A stretch of 63,482 nucleotides of DNA from Puniceicoccales bacterium (GCA_031257495.1 JAIRON010000045.1:1-63482); one strand, 5' to 3'; numbered from the stretch's first letter, positions 26,376 to 36,613 are shown. Notes: generated by a model from the sequence alone, not told the origin. Translations and numbers: made by a program.

Positions 26376-28247
26376 ATGGATAAACAAACAATTGATAACT
26401 TAATGGAAAGTGATGTTCGCAATGAGCGTGTGCGGAGTAAGCTGGAGAAAATGACCCAGGGAGCGTATTGCATTCACCAAATATGGGGAGTTGGGAAAAT
26501 TAAAGGGTATGATAGTAGCAAAAATAGGCTGATTATAGATTTTATGAACGGTAAAGTTGGCCAGGAAATGGATCCAATATTCTGCACAAAAAAGCTGGAA
26601 ATGTTGGATGAAAACGATCTCATCGTGCGCTTCCACATGGATCCGGAAGGGATCAGGCAGCAACTAAAAAAATCTTCCATTGGAATGCTGGCAGAATTTG
26701 TTGAAAGCATGCCTAATAAGCAGGCAAGCACGGGAGATATCGAGCGCACATTTGCCGATATCGTAGAAAAGAAAAATTTCAAACGATGGTGGAATGTTAC
26801 GAAAAAGTTGATCGCTAAGGACCCTAACTTGGTACTAGAAGAGGGAAATGTAACCTACCTCAAGCTGCGAAAAAATCCAATTTCCATAGAAGAACAGGTC
26901 ATTGAAAAGTTCAATAATACCCATAACGCCCAAGATCGCTTGCCAATAGCCGAAGAAATTTCAAATATGGCAATGGGAAGCGAAACATTAAAAAATGCAA
27001 CCAATCACATAATTGACGTGCTGTCGGACTATGCCGCTCCCAATTTTTCAAAGCTAACCGTGGGCCAAAAATTTCTTTCTTGCTTGGTCAGAAACAAGTT
27101 AGCTAAGCTGTTGGATCGTAATGTCGACACCCTGGAACCGAGGATTGAGTCAATTATACATGAAAGTTCAAATTTGCTGAAAATTATAGCGGATCTTCCC
27201 AGCACTTACTATACCCAATTTTTTAGTCTGATAACGAGAACGTTTCCCGATGAGTGGGAAAAGCATTGCTTCAGTCTCCTAAGAAACGGAGGGGATCGCT
27301 TTGCCAACGATTGTATACTATATTTGTGTGAAAATGGACACGAGGCGGCAGTAAAACAGCAGCTTGTGCGCTGGTTGCATGAAAAAAATTTAAAAACGCC
27401 CCTGCTCCATTGGATCGTTAAAAATCGACATGCCAAAAAATTTGAAGCCGTCATTGCCCAAGAGCTGCTCGTACCAGGCCTGCTGCGCGCTATTTTGTGG
27501 GCAATTGATAACGAAGTTTTAGCTGGTTCGCACAAATCTCGCAAAATTCCCCTCGCCGATTTGGTCTGTGAAGACCGGATACTTATCAAAGATTTACTAA
27601 CCACTGCAACCGAAGAGGAAGCTGTGGATCTTGCCCAAATGTTGCTAGTTAATCAGGGCTTTGATTCCCTTTCGAAAAAATCGCTCCTTGCCCGATTTAT
27701 AGCAGTTTTCCCTAGTGTGCAAAATCTCATAACCTCGAATTCAAAGGCAAAATCGTCAGCGGATACCGTCATCAAAGTTTCGAAGGAAAGCTTGGAGATG
27801 AAGAAAAAAGAATACGAATCCCTCGTTAGGGAAAAGATTCCAGCCAACAAGGCGGCGATCGCAGCAGCACGTGAGCACGGTGACCTAAGTGAAAATTCTG
27901 AATACAAGATGGCACGGCAAGATCAGGAAACTCTTCTCGCCCGCAAAGCCCAACTTGAAAGCGAACTGCAGATTGCTCAGGTCATTGACATGGCATCCGT
28001 TGATACTTCGTCGGTATCAGTGGGCTCAATCGTCACAATCAGACCAGCGGCTGGAGGAAATCCGGTGAAATTTACCATACTAGGGGCCTGGGACAGCGAC
28101 CCGGATAAAAATATTATATCCTACAAAACTCCAATGGCTCAGATTTTACTTTCGAAAAAAGTTGGTGACGTCGTGGAAACGTCGATTAGCAGTACAAACG
28201 AGCACTGGACCATCGAAAATATCGAGCGCTGGGTGGACCGTAAATAG
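26376..28247 (+). CDS. greA: GreA transcription factor with long N-terminal extension
   Basis: The last 155 residues are GreA: a coiled coil with IAAAREHGDLSENSEYKMARQ (acidic tip) and a FKBP-like C-terminal domain; GreA makes stalled RNA polymerase cut back its transcript. The first part has a small barrel-like segment (about 28-83, YCIHQIWGVGKIKGYD) and a long helical region. Chlamydiae and other PVC bacteria have the same long GreA, so the extension is a lineage trait. 623 residues; no signal peptide. Confidence 0.9.
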   Translation: MDKQTIDNLMESDVRNERVRSKLEKMTQGAYCIHQIWGVGKIKGYDSSKNRLIIDFMNGKVGQEMDPIFCTKKLEMLDENDLIVRFHMDPEGIRQQLKKSSIGMLAEFVESMPNKQASTGDIERTFADIVEKKNFKRWWNVTKKLIAKDPNLVLEEGNVTYLKLRKNPISIEEQVIEKFNNTHNAQDRLPIAEEISNMAMGSETLKNATNHIIDVLSDYAAPNFSKLTVGQKFLSCLVRNKLAKLLDRNVDTLEPRIESIIHESSNLLKIIADLPSTYYTQFFSLITRTFPDEWEKHCFSLLRNGGDRFANDCILYLCENGHEAAVKQQLVRWLHEKNLKTPLLHWIVKNRHAKKFEAVIAQELLVPGLLRAILWAIDNEVLAGSHKSRKIPLADLVCEDRILIKDLLTTATEEEAVDLAQMLLVNQGFDSLSKKSLLARFIAVFPSVQNLITSNSKAKSSADTVIKVSKESLEMKKKEYESLVREKIPANKAAIAAAREHGDLSENSEYKMARQDQETLLARKAQLESELQIAQVIDMASVDTSSVSVGSIVTIRPAAGGNPVKFTILGAWDSDPDKNIISYKTPMAQILLSKKVGDVVETSISSTNEHWTIENIERWVDRK

Positions 28248-28326
28248 GGAAGAAATTCGGGACATCTAAAAATTTCTTCGAATTTTACTAACCTCTTTCA
28301 TCTGAAAAAATGTATGAGAGAATGGC

Positions 28327-30666
28327 TCAGAATGCCATTCCAAAGGAATAGTTAAACCTCATCCCGTGCTTATTATTGTTGTTGCCGTGTAATGGAAATC
28401 CAAAATCAAGCCTGAGTGGTGCACCCATTATATATATCTTTATACCAAACCCAACGTCGGTGCAGTAATCCTTTGTGCTAAAAGTCCAATGATTACTGTT
28501 AACAACACCTGCTTCGGCAAACAGATAAACCCTCAACGGTTCGGCAACTTTAACTGTATATTCTGCAGTGCCGTACAGGTATGACTTTCCGCCCACACCC
28601 GTTCCGTTTTCGTGGGGGCCTACATCGTGCGTCTTAAAACCCTTCATGTAATCACTTCCTCCGAGAAAAAACCTATCGAAAAATGGAACGCGATCACCGC
28701 CATATGAGCCCACCGTGCCGCCCTTGCACATAAGCATTATATTCTGATCAAATGCCTCAAATGTTGGGAAAAATTTCGCAGCCAAGGCATTTAGCTTAAC
28801 ATATTTAGTTTCACCAAAGAAAGGGCCCCCGGCAACGTCGATGCAAAAACTAAGAACCGAACCGGAAGTGGGATACACGTAGCTGTTACGCGTGTCGTGT
28901 TCTAGCAAAAATGATCCTTTGGAAATCAACCTGTGTCCCTTTTCAGCCTGAAAAGAGGGCGGTGCATTTTGACCGATGTTGGAGATATCAACGTTCATTA
29001 GGCTATAAGTAGCCGTTCCTTCCCATAAGTCGAATATTCTTTTTCGCAGATAAATGTCGCCCCCGGTGCGTGTCTCGTCGTAACTAGTACCGCCATAACT
29101 GTAATCGGATTTTTTGTATTCCTGTTTCGTGCGAAATAGATTGGCACCCAAGGCAAGCTCACGATTATACAACCATGGTTCTTCAAAATTTACGGTGAAC
29201 GAATTGTTTCGTTGACCAACCTGGAAACGTGCACGAAACTTCTGCCCACTCCCCTGAAATCTTGAATTTTTGCTGAGTAGATCAAAATTTGCCTGGCTAA
29301 ATTCTACGAATCCCACAACTTGGCTGTTCGTACTTATACCTCCACCAACGCGAAATTTTCCCGTATCCGCTTCTTTGACTTCGATACGCATATTTTTTTC
29401 AGTCTTAACATCGGTATCAACGGGGGCGATATCTACCATTTGGAAAAACATCGTGTTGAGCAGGCGTGCCTGACTAATTTTCATGCGAACAGAATCGAAT
29501 GGATCTCCGGGAGCAAGGGCAAGCTCTCGTAGGATTACATTGTTGCTTGTCTTAGTGTTACCCTTTATTTCAATGGCATGGAGGGAGCAACGTTCGCTTT
29601 CCTCTATGTGAATCACCAGATCGATCGCTCCCGTATTTATGTTTGGCAATCGTTCGGCGTACACGCCGGTTTCGAGATAGCCTGATTTGCCGTAGTGGTT
29701 TCGTATGTTTTCACAGGCATCGTCGACTTTCCTAGGTGAAAAAACATCCCCAATTCCCAACCCCAACAAGGGCGTCAACAGCTCGGAAGAATACAAAGAA
29801 TTACCTAAAACCGAAACTTCACCGAGATGGTACTGGTTACCACTGTGTACGTTTATATGTATATCTATTGCGCCTTTGCGGTCGGTGCATAGGATATCAC
29901 TTTCATCGATGCTCACATCCAAATATCCATAGTTCTTGATCGCAACTTTCAACCGATTGATATCCTCATCGAGGATGTCGCGCCTAAAAACACCAGTCCT
30001 TGTGAGAAAGGAAAACAATGTCCAGCTTTTCGTTTGCATGACATCTTTAAGGTCATTTGCCTTTATGCCTTCCAAACCATCAAAGGTAATTTTCCCCACG
30101 TGCATCTTGGGGCCTTCATCGATGTCTATGTTGACGTCAACGGCTGCGCGGTCGCTTACTTCCGAAACGGAGCAGTTGATTTTTGCATATGGGAAGCCCT
30201 TGTCTTGGTAGAGCTTTTTTATTTTCCTAATGTCTTGATGTAGGACGTTATCGGAAAACATTCCTCCATGGGAAAGTTTCATTTCCTTCTTTATCAATTT
30301 GTCCTTAACCCTTTTGTTACCAACGATATTAATATCATTTACCCGCAACTTTTGCGTAAGGACAAAGGTTGCGGCGTATTCATGATTATCAACCTGATCC
30401 AGCCGCACCTGCACGTAGTCAAACAGCCCGGTACTGTACAGCGACTTAATGGATGCATCGGCCAGATACTGTTTAAATTCCATGCCCTCCTTAAGCTGCA
30501 CATGGGATTCAATTGTTTCCTGATTGAGACCCAAAGTACTCCCGAAATAATTGTATTTAATCGAAGAAATTATCGGCGCTTTCGGTTGTACTTCATCCAT
30601 CGGTTCGCAGTAGGATGTACATATGCCCATCGCCAAAACCGAGAGCATGGCTAGATATTTTTTCAT
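28327..30666 (-). CDS. bamA: Outer membrane protein assembly factor BamA
   Basis: Core of the beta-barrel assembly machine. A signal peptide MKKYLAMLSVLAMGICTSYC is followed by five POTRA repeats (to about 420; for example VNDINIVGNKRVKDKLI and HAIEIKGNTKTSNNVI) and a 16-strand Omp85 barrel. The lid-lock motif reads FFLGGSDYMKGF, with Lys where most BamAs have Arg. It ends in Phe (SFGMAF) as outer-membrane barrels do. The start is ATG 30666; an upstream start would add two residues. It follows dnaB. Confidence 0.95.
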   Translation of the reverse strand: MKKYLAMLSVLAMGICTSYCEPMDEVQPKAPIISSIKYNYFGSTLGLNQETIESHVQLKEGMEFKQYLADASIKSLYSTGLFDYVQVRLDQVDNHEYAATFVLTQKLRVNDINIVGNKRVKDKLIKKEMKLSHGGMFSDNVLHQDIRKIKKLYQDKGFPYAKINCSVSEVSDRAAVDVNIDIDEGPKMHVGKITFDGLEGIKANDLKDVMQTKSWTLFSFLTRTGVFRRDILDEDINRLKVAIKNYGYLDVSIDESDILCTDRKGAIDIHINVHSGNQYHLGEVSVLGNSLYSSELLTPLLGLGIGDVFSPRKVDDACENIRNHYGKSGYLETGVYAERLPNINTGAIDLVIHIEESERCSLHAIEIKGNTKTSNNVILRELALAPGDPFDSVRMKISQARLLNTMFFQMVDIAPVDTDVKTEKNMRIEVKEADTGKFRVGGGISTNSQVVGFVEFSQANFDLLSKNSRFQGSGQKFRARFQVGQRNNSFTVNFEEPWLYNRELALGANLFRTKQEYKKSDYSYGGTSYDETRTGGDIYLRKRIFDLWEGTATYSLMNVDISNIGQNAPPSFQAEKGHRLISKGSFLLEHDTRNSYVYPTSGSVLSFCIDVAGGPFFGETKYVKLNALAAKFFPTFEAFDQNIMLMCKGGTVGSYGGDRVPFFDRFFLGGSDYMKGFKTHDVGPHENGTGVGGKSYLYGTAEYTVKVAEPLRVYLFAEAGVVNSNHWTFSTKDYCTDVGFGIKIYIMGAPLRLDFGFPLHGNNNNKHGMRFNYSFGMAF

Positions 30667-30678
30667 GCACATAATTTT

Positions 30679-32115
30679 CTACTCACAAGTTGATAAATCC
30701 ACGTAATTTTCGAATCGTGTAAGATTCTTAACAAAAGTCAATGGTACGGCTCCAACGGGCCCATTTCTCTGTTTAGCAATAATAAGTTCCCGTGCAACAA
30801 CATCCGAAAATTGTTGCTGATCCTGCTGATCATCGGCTCCCGATAGCTGGCGATTGGCCAAAAGCATGACAACGTCCGCATCCTGTTCAATGGCTCCAGA
30901 TTCGCGTAAATCCGACAAACGTGGGAGGCGGCGTTCCCTTTCCGACTCGCGGTTGAGTTGGCTGAGAACAATGACCGGGATTTTGAGCTCCTTTGCCATG
31001 GCCTTTATTCCGCGGGAAATTTCTGAAATTTGCTGTTCGCGGGGAATTCGACTATCTCCATTTATGAGCTGCAGATAGTCAATTATGATCAAGCCAATCG
31101 ATTCTTTGCTGTGAATTCTGCGCGCCTTAGCCCGCATTTCAAGGATCGTCAGATTGGTGGACTCGTCGATCCACAGCGGTGCGGCCTTCAATTCCGTAGC
31201 CGATCTCGACAGCGCTTCACTGGCCTGTTTGGAAATAAAACCTTCCCGCAGTTTCGTCATGTTTATTCCCGAACGGCCGCATAGCAGGCGCATGGCAAGT
31301 TGTTCCGCGCTCATTTCCAAACTAAAAAAAAGCGTCCCAACGGGGCTCCGATCCTTTTTTTCTGGCAAAACAACATTCTCGGCAATATTCATCGCCAAGC
31401 TGGTTTTGCCCATGGACGGTCTGGCGGCGATTACGATCATATCGCTCTCTCGAAAACCAAAAAGCATCCTGTCCAAATCCGAAAATCCGGAGGCAACGCC
31501 GATGATTTCACCCCGCCTCTGTAGCAGCATTTGTGCCATAGTTATTGCGCAATCCACGAGTTTATTAACGTGTACAGCGGCATTGCTAAGGCGATCATCG
31601 CTTATGGCAAAGATTTCATTTTCCGCCCGCTCGATGAAATCATCGAGGGCTTCGTTATCCTCATAGGCCCGAGCAATATTTCGCATCGAGGCTTCTATTA
31701 CACGCCGTACGAGCTCGAGTTCGCGTACCCGTTTTATGTAGTGGGCGATGTGCGCCGGGGTATCGATTCTATCGCAGGTCCGGTTTATATATGCCGCTCC
31801 ACCGAGCCCATCCAATTGGTGCCGATTGTCCAATTTATCGGCGAGAATGAGCTCATTGATTGGCGAACTTTCAGCATACAAATCCGAAATAGCCTGCCAC
31901 ATAACCCGATGCGCAGGAACGTAGAAAGAATCGCTACTAATTTTGTTCTGCAGGCACAACGGAACGCTATCTTGGCCGCCTTCAAGGATGCAACATGCCA
32001 GCAAGGCTTGCTCAAACTCCACACTGTGTGGACGCGGACGATCAAAAATTTTACTATCGCCAAGGACCTCCGCATCACCTTTGTAGTGCGCGGCCTTTGT
32101 CCGCCTATCAACCAT
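30679..32115 (-). CDS. dnaB: Replicative DNA helicase DnaB
   Basis: Hexameric 5'-3' helicase of the replisome. The N-terminal helical domain (QALLACCILEGG) leads to a RecA-like motor with Walker A ARPSMGKTSLAM, the Walker B region GLIIIDYLQLI and the arginine-finger region near SQLNRESERE. 478 residues, no intein. It lies 14 bases after rplI. Confidence 0.96.
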   Translation of the reverse strand: MVDRRTKAAHYKGDAEVLGDSKIFDRPRPHSVEFEQALLACCILEGGQDSVPLCLQNKISSDSFYVPAHRVMWQAISDLYAESSPINELILADKLDNRHQLDGLGGAAYINRTCDRIDTPAHIAHYIKRVRELELVRRVIEASMRNIARAYEDNEALDDFIERAENEIFAISDDRLSNAAVHVNKLVDCAITMAQMLLQRRGEIIGVASGFSDLDRMLFGFRESDMIVIAARPSMGKTSLAMNIAENVVLPEKKDRSPVGTLFFSLEMSAEQLAMRLLCGRSGINMTKLREGFISKQASEALSRSATELKAAPLWIDESTNLTILEMRAKARRIHSKESIGLIIIDYLQLINGDSRIPREQQISEISRGIKAMAKELKIPVIVLSQLNRESERERRLPRLSDLRESGAIEQDADVVMLLANRQLSGADDQQDQQQFSDVVARELIIAKQRNGPVGAVPLTFVKNLTRFENYVDLSTCE

Positions 32116-32129
32116 AAATCAACCGCAAC

Positions 32130-32591
32130 CTAGTTGATCGGGTTTTCGGAAACAACCTCCACTGGCAAATCAAATTCAACGTCCCGATGCAATCTGATTT
32201 TTACACTATGCCGTCCCAGTTCTTTAATGGAACCGGCTATAATCTTTTTCTTGTCAATCTCCATGCCACTTTCGGCTATTTTTCGGGAAATGTCAGCGGG
32301 AGTAATCGCTCCGAACATTTTTCCATTTTCTCCAGTCTTAACGGCCAGCACAACTACGATTTTCGACAGCTGGTCGAAAAGTTGATTCGCTTCTGTGAGC
32401 TCGCGTTGCTCACGCTGCTCACGGGCACGAGCCAGTGTTTCGATTTGCTTTTTGTTTGCACTCGACATGCGCACGGCTAAGCCCCGTGGGAGCAAATAAT
32501 TGCGCGCATAACCAGCCTTAACCTTAACAGCCTGCCCCTCGCTACCTAACTTTTCCAAGTGCTTCAATAATAATACTTCCGTTGCTGCCAT
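32130..32591 (-). CDS. rplI: 50S ribosomal protein L9
   Basis: bL9: the N-terminal domain reads EVLLLKHLEKLGSEGQAVKV and GYARNYLLPRGLA, followed by the long connecting helix and a C-terminal domain. ATG 32591 gives 153 residues. Part of rpsF-ssb-rplI-dnaB. Confidence 0.95.
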   Translation of the reverse strand: MAATEVLLLKHLEKLGSEGQAVKVKAGYARNYLLPRGLAVRMSSANKKQIETLARAREQREQRELTEANQLFDQLSKIVVVLAVKTGENGKMFGAITPADISRKIAESGMEIDKKKIIAGSIKELGRHSVKIRLHRDVEFDLPVEVVSENPIN

Positions 32592-32611
32592 AACCAAAAA
32601 TCCTAAAATTT

Positions 32612-33076
32612 TTAAAAGGGGATGTCCTCGTCAATATCCTCCACACTAGCTGCAGGCATGGGGGCCTTTTTCGCAGATAAATCTTCGGCAAAATTCACAT
32701 TGTCTTTGTCATCAACGGATGCGGCCATGTTTGGATCGCTATCGACGCGCGAACCCACAAACTGAAAATTCTCAAGGACAACGACTATTTTATTGCGTTT
32801 TTCACCACTTTGCAACTCCCATTGGTCCAACCGCAGGCGACCTTCTACTAAGATGGAACGCCCCTTGGTCATGTATTTGCCAATGGATTCAGCCTGCTTA
32901 CCAAAGGAATCAATATCAACAAACAAAGCTTCCTCTCGCGTTGATCCATCGGCCATTCTGGAAACCCTACTGACAGCTATGCCGAATTTACAAATCGTTG
33001 TGCCCGAAGTTGACACGCGCACTTCCGGGTCGCGCGTTAGATTCCCTAGTAGGATAACTTTATTGAAAGATGCCAT
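32612..33076 (-). CDS. ssb: Single-stranded DNA-binding protein
   Basis: An OB fold (NKVILLGNLTRDPEVR, LFVDIDSFGKQAE, ILVEGRLRLDQWE), a flexible linker and the conserved acidic tail DIDEDIPF that binds partner proteins. 154 residues, between rpsF and rplI. Confidence 0.96.
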   Translation of the reverse strand: MASFNKVILLGNLTRDPEVRVSTSGTTICKFGIAVSRVSRMADGSTREEALFVDIDSFGKQAESIGKYMTKGRSILVEGRLRLDQWELQSGEKRNKIVVVLENFQFVGSRVDSDPNMAASVDDKDNVNFAEDLSAKKAPMPAASVEDIDEDIPF

Positions 33077-33085
33077 GTCTTTTCG

Positions 33086-33379
33086 CTAGCAATTTTCAAT
33101 AAAAACGCGATTTATGGTTTTGTCTAGCCTAAGTTTTCCCCTTATGGCGGCTGGCACGCCGGAATCCCCCTCAAGGTAGATTTGAACATACTCACCGCTC
33201 GGAAATTTTTTATCCACAGCGCGCTCAAATACCTTTTGCCCAAGGGGTTTGAAATCCTTAATGATTCCACCCACATCAGTTACGGTATTTTTGAGCTTAG
33301 CAAAAATCGTATCAACGGGTTCGGAATATCCACGCATATCCAGAATAAAGCTAACTCTGTAATTTTTCTTGTTCGTCAT
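33086..33379 (-). CDS. rpsF: 30S ribosomal protein S6
   Basis: A 97-residue bS6: NYRVSFILDMRGYSEPVD at the start and YVQIYLEGD in the middle. Its first 29 bases overlap the end of pth in another frame, and ssb follows nine bases after its stop. Confidence 0.9.
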   Translation of the reverse strand: MTNKKNYRVSFILDMRGYSEPVDTIFAKLKNTVTDVGGIIKDFKPLGQKVFERAVDKKFPSGEYVQIYLEGDSGVPAAIRGKLRLDKTINRVFIENC

Positions 33380-33956
33380 AAGTTTTTCTGCGATTGGTTA
33401 GATTCATGGAGCATTCTAAACCTTTGTCAAGCAGTAGCTGCAAGTCGTACAAAATTTTGGGCATCATCAACTCAATGATCCTTTGCTCCTCCTCGGTAAA
33501 TTTTCCCAAAACATGGTCCTTTAAATCCATTGCCTTGTTTTTTTTCGTTCCGACTCCTATTCTGAATCTTATGAAACCGGGGCCGATTTTCGACAAAATG
33601 TCAATCAAGCCATTGTGGCCCGCTGAGCCGCTGCGTCCCGTCAACTTAAATTCACCAACGTCAAAGGAAATATCATCGCAGATAATCACCACTTCGGAGG
33701 GATTTATCTTAAAAAATCGGCAAATTTTCTGAACCGCCCGTCCGCTTTCGTTTACAAAGGTTGTTGGCTTTGAAAGGATCAAATTGCCATTATCGGATTT
33801 AATCAGCGCCAACTCACACTCCAACTTTTTGTCCAATTTCCAATTCTCTCCCTTGGTAGAGCAAAACCTATCCAGAACGTAAAACCCGACATTATGTCGG
33901 GTTCCATCGTATTCCCTACCGGGATTTCCCAGTCCCACGAAAAGTTTCGTAGCCAT
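33351..33956 (-). CDS. pth: Peptidyl-tRNA hydrolase
   Basis: Recycles stalled peptidyl-tRNA. FVGLGNPGREYDGTRHNVGF carries the catalytic His, with TFVNESGRAV and the Asp region ICDDISFDVGEFKL later. 201 residues. It follows rplY by 12 bases, the common rplY-pth pairing. Confidence 0.95.
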   Translation of the reverse strand: MATKLFVGLGNPGREYDGTRHNVGFYVLDRFCSTKGENWKLDKKLECELALIKSDNGNLILSKPTTFVNESGRAVQKICRFFKINPSEVVIICDDISFDVGEFKLTGRSGSAGHNGLIDILSKIGPGFIRFRIGVGTKKNKAMDLKDHVLGKFTEEEQRIIELMMPKILYDLQLLLDKGLECSMNLTNRRKTYDEQEKLQS

Positions 33957-33968
33957 TTATCATAAGCG

Positions 33969-34640
33969 CTATTTTGCTTCCTTCCCTTCCGTCTTCTTGG
34001 CTTCAGCGGCTGTCGTTGCCTCGGGAGATGGAGAAGCGTCGGCAGCTTTGCTTTCCGATTCAGTCGCGGCCTCTTCCTTTTCCTCTGCTACATTCTTACA
34101 GGAAACCACCGCCACTTCATCACCATCGACAAAATCAACACCCTCAATTTTCTCCAAATCCTTGATGTGAACGATGTCGCCCACCTTCAAGGCGCTGATG
34201 TTGACCTTGACACTACTAGGCAAATCGGCGGGCAAACACTTCACGTTGACCTCGTGCCTCGCTATATCCAGCACTCCACCAAAATCTTTGACACCAATTG
34301 ATTCCCCCACAAACTCGACGGGCACGGTGGTCGTCATCTTTTCCGCCCGTGAAACCTCGTGAAAATCGACGTGTAAAAAGCGGTCACTAATTGGATCCCG
34401 CTTCATATCGGCGATTGTCGATAAAACGGATCCCCCTCCAACGATTTTAATGTTTACCAAGGAAGCACCTTGTCCTTTTTCCCTGAGAAGCAGGCGAAAT
34501 TCCTTTTCGTCGAAGGACAAAGACTGCGTTCCGGATTTTCCGTAAACCACAGCGGGAACACGACCGGACTCCCGTAGCTTGCGCACATACTGACGACCGG
34601 TCCCAACCCTTTTTTCCACAGATAATTCTAATTGTTTCAT
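33969..34640 (-). CDS. rplY: 50S ribosomal protein L25 (CTC form)
   Basis: Binds 5S rRNA. The N-terminal L25 domain (GRVPAVVYGK, FLHVDFHEV) is followed by the TL5/CTC beta domain, and an Ala/Glu/Lys-rich tail of about 40 residues. 223 residues. It is first in a leftward chain rplY-pth-rpsF-ssb-rplI-dnaB-bamA. Confidence 0.94.
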   Translation of the reverse strand: MKQLELSVEKRVGTGRQYVRKLRESGRVPAVVYGKSGTQSLSFDEKEFRLLLREKGQGASLVNIKIVGGGSVLSTIADMKRDPISDRFLHVDFHEVSRAEKMTTTVPVEFVGESIGVKDFGGVLDIARHEVNVKCLPADLPSSVKVNISALKVGDIVHIKDLEKIEGVDFVDGDEVAVVSCKNVAEEKEEAATESESKAADASPSPEATTAAEAKKTEGKEAK

Positions 34641-34820
34641 AGCAACCCCTTATACTTCGAAGAATAATGTACGGGAGATAAGCCAAACTTTCCAAAAATC
34701 AAACAAAAAAATACATGCTTTGTTCAGAAAACTTGATTAAGCTACCGTTGTTAGTATGAACAGTGATAAGGAAGGGAAACATTTTCAAAAAGTTAGGGAA
34801 TTGCTGGTTATAAATGGCGA

Positions 34821-35690
34821 ATGCGAAATTTGATCAACATAATTGACATTGGCACTGGTTCCATCAAAGCTTCCTTGTTTAATTGCAAAGGGGAAGCATG
34901 CCAACAAGTCGCCTTTAGGAGTATTGACATTCGCATGGTAGACCAAGTTTCGAAGGAAATTAACGGCGACAAGCAGAATTTAGCAGTGAAAGCGATAAAA
35001 AGTTTAATCTCCTTCGGTCAGGAGAAAGGGACTAAAGAGGTTGTCTGCGTTGCTACCTACGGGGTTCGTTCCGCGAAAAATGGAGGAAAGTTTTTGGCAA
35101 AAGTGAAAGTTGAAACGGGAATTGACGTATGCCTACTAACCGGTTTCGAAGAGGCGCGCCTCATTTGTGACTCCGTAAAAAACACCGAGGAAACAGAAAA
35201 CTTTTGGGCCATGGATATGGGTGGAGGCAGTGTGGAATTTAACATTTTTAATGGCACTCATATTTTTTCGATGAGCAAAAGCATCGGAACCATTAGCATT
35301 GCTAATATCTTGCACAGCAAACAATTAAATCCTTCTTTGGGAAATATTGCAGAAATTATCTATGAAAACACAGGTGACATCCCCTTTCCAGCGCAGGATG
35401 CCGAAATTATCTGTACCGGAGGATGTATATCCATCGCAAAACAATTTTTAACAATCAGTGAGAAAGTTGTTTCCATTGGAAAACTTAAAGCTCTTTTTGA
35501 AAAAGTTTCTCCGATGTCCGCTGAGGAAAGGCTTGCCTTTGGCATTCCCCAAGGGAAAGTAGATATTTTTGCCATAGGGCTCGCCATCCCAATAGCGGTA
35601 TTGACTCTGTTAAAGCGCGAAAAAATCACAATTTCTACTGCCAATGTTAGGCACGGTGTGGCCCTAAATCGAGCTCTGTTCATGAGGTAA
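34821..35690 (+). CDS. Ppx/GppA-type phosphatase
   Basis: An actin-like ASKHA fold: IIDIGTGSIKASLF (phosphate loop 1), FEEARLI, and AMDMGGGSVEFNIF (phosphate loop 2). At 289 residues it is the short form, without the HD-like C-terminal domains, like exopolyphosphatase 1 or GppA relatives acting on polyphosphate or pppGpp. The substrate is not decidable from sequence. It is first of the run to prmC; a 25-codon ORF at 34755 overlaps its start in another frame. Confidence 0.82.
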   Translation: MRNLINIIDIGTGSIKASLFNCKGEACQQVAFRSIDIRMVDQVSKEINGDKQNLAVKAIKSLISFGQEKGTKEVVCVATYGVRSAKNGGKFLAKVKVETGIDVCLLTGFEEARLICDSVKNTEETENFWAMDMGGGSVEFNIFNGTHIFSMSKSIGTISIANILHSKQLNPSLGNIAEIIYENTGDIPFPAQDAEIICTGGCISIAKQFLTISEKVVSIGKLKALFEKVSPMSAEERLAFGIPQGKVDIFAIGLAIPIAVLTLLKREKITISTANVRHGVALNRALFMR

Positions 35691-35692
35691 CA

Positions 35693-36613
35693 ATGATCAA
35701 AATTGTAGCTCAAAACTTGGATATTCCCGTGCGTGCGGATAAATTTCTCGCCGCACAGTTTCACGATGTCAGTCGGACCCAGATTAAAAGATCATTTGAT
35801 GACGGCCTCGTGCTCTGCAATGGCCAAGCGATAAAGGCGAAGCAGTTTCTGCGAAGCGGTGACATCCTCGAAATTGAGCTGATTTACCCGAGGCAAACTA
35901 CCCTTTGTCCCCATGATATGCCCCTGGAGGTACTGTTTGAAGACGAACATTTGATCATAGTAAATAAGCCGGTAGGTGTAGCCGTACATGTAGGAAACGG
36001 CATGAAGGAGCCTGCTTTGGTGGAATGGGTTCTGGCCCATTGCGAATTAAGCGGAATCGGGGGCGAGTTTCGACCGGGCGTCGTTCATCGGCTGGATAAG
36101 AACACGACTGGAGCCATTATTTTTGCCAAAACGGATAGGACATACCTGAAACTGGTCCGCCTCTTTTCAACGAGAGCAATCCAAAAGGAATATTTGGCGA
36201 TCGTGTGTGGCGCTATGCGGACGCTATCCGGTACTATTGATCAACCAATCGGTCGACACAAAAGCGTAAAAACGAAAATGTGCATACATTCAGCTGGAAA
36301 GCCGGCTCTGACGGATTGGCGAATCCAGGAGCGCTTCGGCGAGTTGTTTTCCTTGATAAGCATTAACCTACACACCGGCCGTACGCATCAAATACGGGTT
36401 CACATGGCAAGCATAGGCCACCCTCTCCTCGGCGATGCCACCTACGGTTACAATCCTAATTTTTGTCCGAAAATTCAATGCGAAAGGCCCATGCTCCACG
36501 CTTCTAAACTCAGCTTCGTACACCCAATAACTTTGCAATCTTTGGTGATAAAAGCACCCTTGCCCATTGATTTTATAAGCATGGTGAGTAATCTCAAAAA
36601 GCTTGAAAGCTGA
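35693..36613 (+). CDS. RluA/RluD-family pseudouridine synthase
   Basis: An S4 RNA-binding domain (about 14-75, RADKFLAAQFHDVSRTQIKR) precedes the catalytic domain with VVHRLDKNTTGAIIFAK, whose Asp is the nucleophile, and HTGRTHQIRVHMASIGHPLLGD. This architecture acts on 23S rRNA uridines (RluD or RluC type). 306 residues, two bases after the phosphatase gene. Confidence 0.92.
   Translation: MIKIVAQNLDIPVRADKFLAAQFHDVSRTQIKRSFDDGLVLCNGQAIKAKQFLRSGDILEIELIYPRQTTLCPHDMPLEVLFEDEHLIIVNKPVGVAVHVGNGMKEPALVEWVLAHCELSGIGGEFRPGVVHRLDKNTTGAIIFAKTDRTYLKLVRLFSTRAIQKEYLAIVCGAMRTLSGTIDQPIGRHKSVKTKMCIHSAGKPALTDWRIQERFGELFSLISINLHTGRTHQIRVHMASIGHPLLGDATYGYNPNFCPKIQCERPMLHASKLSFVHPITLQSLVIKAPLPIDFISMVSNLKKLES

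Noticed and set aside
33205-33222. TTATCCACA, a DnaA-box match
   Set aside because: Single copy inside rpsF; no cluster of boxes or AT-rich unwinding region, so no origin is claimed.
34755-34832. Short 25-codon frame overlapping the Ppx/GppA start, similar in layout to the leader ORFs
   Set aside because: No ribosome binding site and no resemblance to the MGKxF leaders.
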